Positions 30,422-31,426 of a stretch of 31,426 nucleotides of DNA are shown piece by piece. The notes under the pieces were generated by a model. The model did not search any database. It was not told where the DNA came from and saw nothing but the letters and a program-made list of their open reading frames with translations. The position numbers were made by a program, and so were the translations under genes. The stretch spans positions 1 through 31,426 of the forward strand of contig MU626480.1 in the NCBI GenBank assembly GCA_025603075.1, in the 5' to 3' direction. The DNA is from Neoconidiobolus thromboides FSU 785. Taxonomy: Eukaryota > Entomophthoromycota > Entomophthoromycetes > Entomophthorales > Neoconidiobolaceae. Every line of letters starts with the position of its first letter. The first letter of the stretch is position 1.

Positions 30422-31426
30422 CTACCAAAAGGCACGCCAACCAATGTAGCATTGACAAAGATTTTCTAATGAAGTGGCTTGAAGTATAAGTTTTTGAACC
30501 TGCTGAGGTACATCCAAGGTAGTATTAGGATTAAAGTCACGACCTGAAAGTTTGTTATTAACTCTATTGATAACTGTAACAGCCCTTTGATTTAAATTCT
30601 CAGACTTGTTTGTTTTATCATCATTAAGGTTATCATCATTTTTCCTAGATGTTGTGTTTTTCCTAGACAAAGTACTTGGTCTTTCCTCAGCACCTGAGTT
30701 TCTATTTCTTCCCTCTGGCTTAGGGCTTGGATGGGTTAATAATCTCCAATTGATCAATGGATCATAAACAAAAGCCTCCAACACCGCCATTAAGCTCTCC
30801 TTATTCTCTCTTAATACTCGCATCACATTCTCACATGTAATACGGAAGGTACCTTCAATACCACTCACTTCCATTGCGTTGGTCAACATACGTGTAAGTC
30901 TAAATGGAATCTTTTCTGGAAATTTATCACGATGCATAGCTACTTCAAAACAATCCCCAAAATCAATATGGTTTACTTTACCAGAGAATCGATGTAACAT
31001 TAAATTGGAAGGATGACGATCACCCAATCCCAAAATATAACCTACCATTGACATCAAAGCAAGTGAGCGTGTATAATTAGTTCTACGATCCAACCAAGCT
31101 TCCGAGTTTTGACTCTTAAGCCATAAAACGCGGTATAAATCCTGACCTGTGGTATTGTCAAGTGCAAACTCAAACACTTCAACCTTTTGAAGTAATGCTA
31201 AATTGTCATAGTCAGGTGCCATTTGAAGCATAAGTCGGTGCTCAATGTCAAGTAATATCTTGCGACTTTCTCTATAATCTCCAATCAATGAATGTAAAGT
31301 ATCACAGTGTGGTAACCAACCAATCAAACCAGAATTTGGTGAAAGTGGAATGACTGGATATCTTTCGATACTAAGTCTTCTTTTAAATGTTTCCGAATCT
31401 GATGAAAGCAAGGTATTAACTAATCC
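30398..31426 (-). repeat. Right arm of the TOR inverted repeat
   Basis: Reverse-complement match to 897-1925. The outer end is cut by the window edge, so the true length of the repeat is unknown. Confidence 0.93.
30422..31426 (-). CDS. TOR: TOR kinase, C-terminal 334 codons (right copy; 5' end outside window)
   Basis: Open from the right edge to a TAG at 30424-30422. It covers the kinase domain from just after the LRQDERVMQ motif (starting [12 protein letters not shown]), with catalytic loop [12 protein letters not shown] and HIDFGD, through the FATC tail. It is the same gene type as the left copy and identical apart from three amino acids: Gly for Arg in LIRDYRES, Asp for Asn in ILLNIEHR, and Arg for Cys in the FATC end (GWRAFW, codon 30434-30436). 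FATC of TOR normally ends GWCPFW and its Cys can form a disulfide, so the Arg is a notable change if real. Whether this is a working second TOR, a partial duplicate or an assembly effect cannot be settled here, because the 5' part lies outside. Confidence 0.95.
   Translation of the reverse strand, partial: GLVNTLLSSDSETFKRRLSIERYPVIPLSPNSGLIGWLPHCDTLHSLIGDYRESRKILLDIEHRLMLQMAPDYDNLALLQKVEVFEFALDNTTGQDLYRVLWLKSQNSEAWLDRRTNYTRSLALMSMVGYILGLGDRHPSNLMLHRFSGKVNHIDFGDCFEVAMHRDKFPEKIPFRLTRMLTNAMEVSGIEGTFRITCENVMRVLRENKESLMAVLEAFVYDPLINWRLLTHPSPKPEGRNRNSGAEERPSTLSRKNTTSRKNDDNLNDDKTNKSENLNQRAVTVINRVNNKLSGRDFNPNTTLDVPQQVQKLILQATSLENLCQCYIGWRAFW

Overview
This window is AT-rich eukaryotic DNA from what looks like an early-diverging, filamentous-type fungus. 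The fungal signs are a Zn(II)2Cys6 transcription factor, a secreted tyrosinase, an Mch-type monocarboxylate transporter, and short (about 39-73 nt) GTA..AG introns. The early-diverging placement rests on a convincing Integrator subunit 3 gene (Integrator is generally missing from Dikarya) and on extreme AT content. I cannot name the species; Entomophthoromycotina or Glomeromycotina-type genomes would fit.

Layout. Both ends lie inside the 3' part of a TOR kinase gene, pointing inward: left copy 1-1901 (+), right copy 30422-31426 (-). The shared 1005 coding bases differ at only three positions, while the sequence after the stop codon diverges quickly. The window is therefore bounded by an inverted repeat, and TOR is probably present in at least two near-identical copies. 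The left TOR carries Leu at the FRB position where rapamycin-sensitive TORs have Phe.

2.3-3.9 kb: secreted tyrosinase (-). About 5-19 kb: gene-poor, repeat-rich zone with twelve copies of a roughly 95-bp inverted-repeat element (MITE-like), in both orientations, with flanking direct duplications. This zone also holds an intronless GNAT acetyltransferase of bacterial look (7.6 kb, +), a three-exon MCT/SLC16-like transporter (8.6-10.0 kb, -), a decayed tyrosinase (11.7-12.9 kb, +), a decayed F-box-like gene whose first codons come from a MITE (13.7-14.6 kb, +), and an intact SulP sulfate permease (15.5-17.8 kb, -).

About 19-30 kb: MITE-free, gene-dense housekeeping block: INTS3 (19 exons, +), ARPC1/Arc40 of the Arp2/3 complex (8 exons, +), a Zn2Cys6 regulator with asparagine runs (-), an 83-residue orphan protein (+), and a YedJ/YpgQ-type HD phosphohydrolase (+).

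The genes do not form an operon or obvious pathway. The themes are nutrient signalling and uptake (TOR, sulfate and monocarboxylate transport), RNA processing, actin nucleation and pigment/phenol oxidation. The most unusual material is the MITE family, including one foldback chimera, the TOR inverted pair, and a tyrosinase pseudogene in which four consecutive conserved Trp codons have all become TAG.
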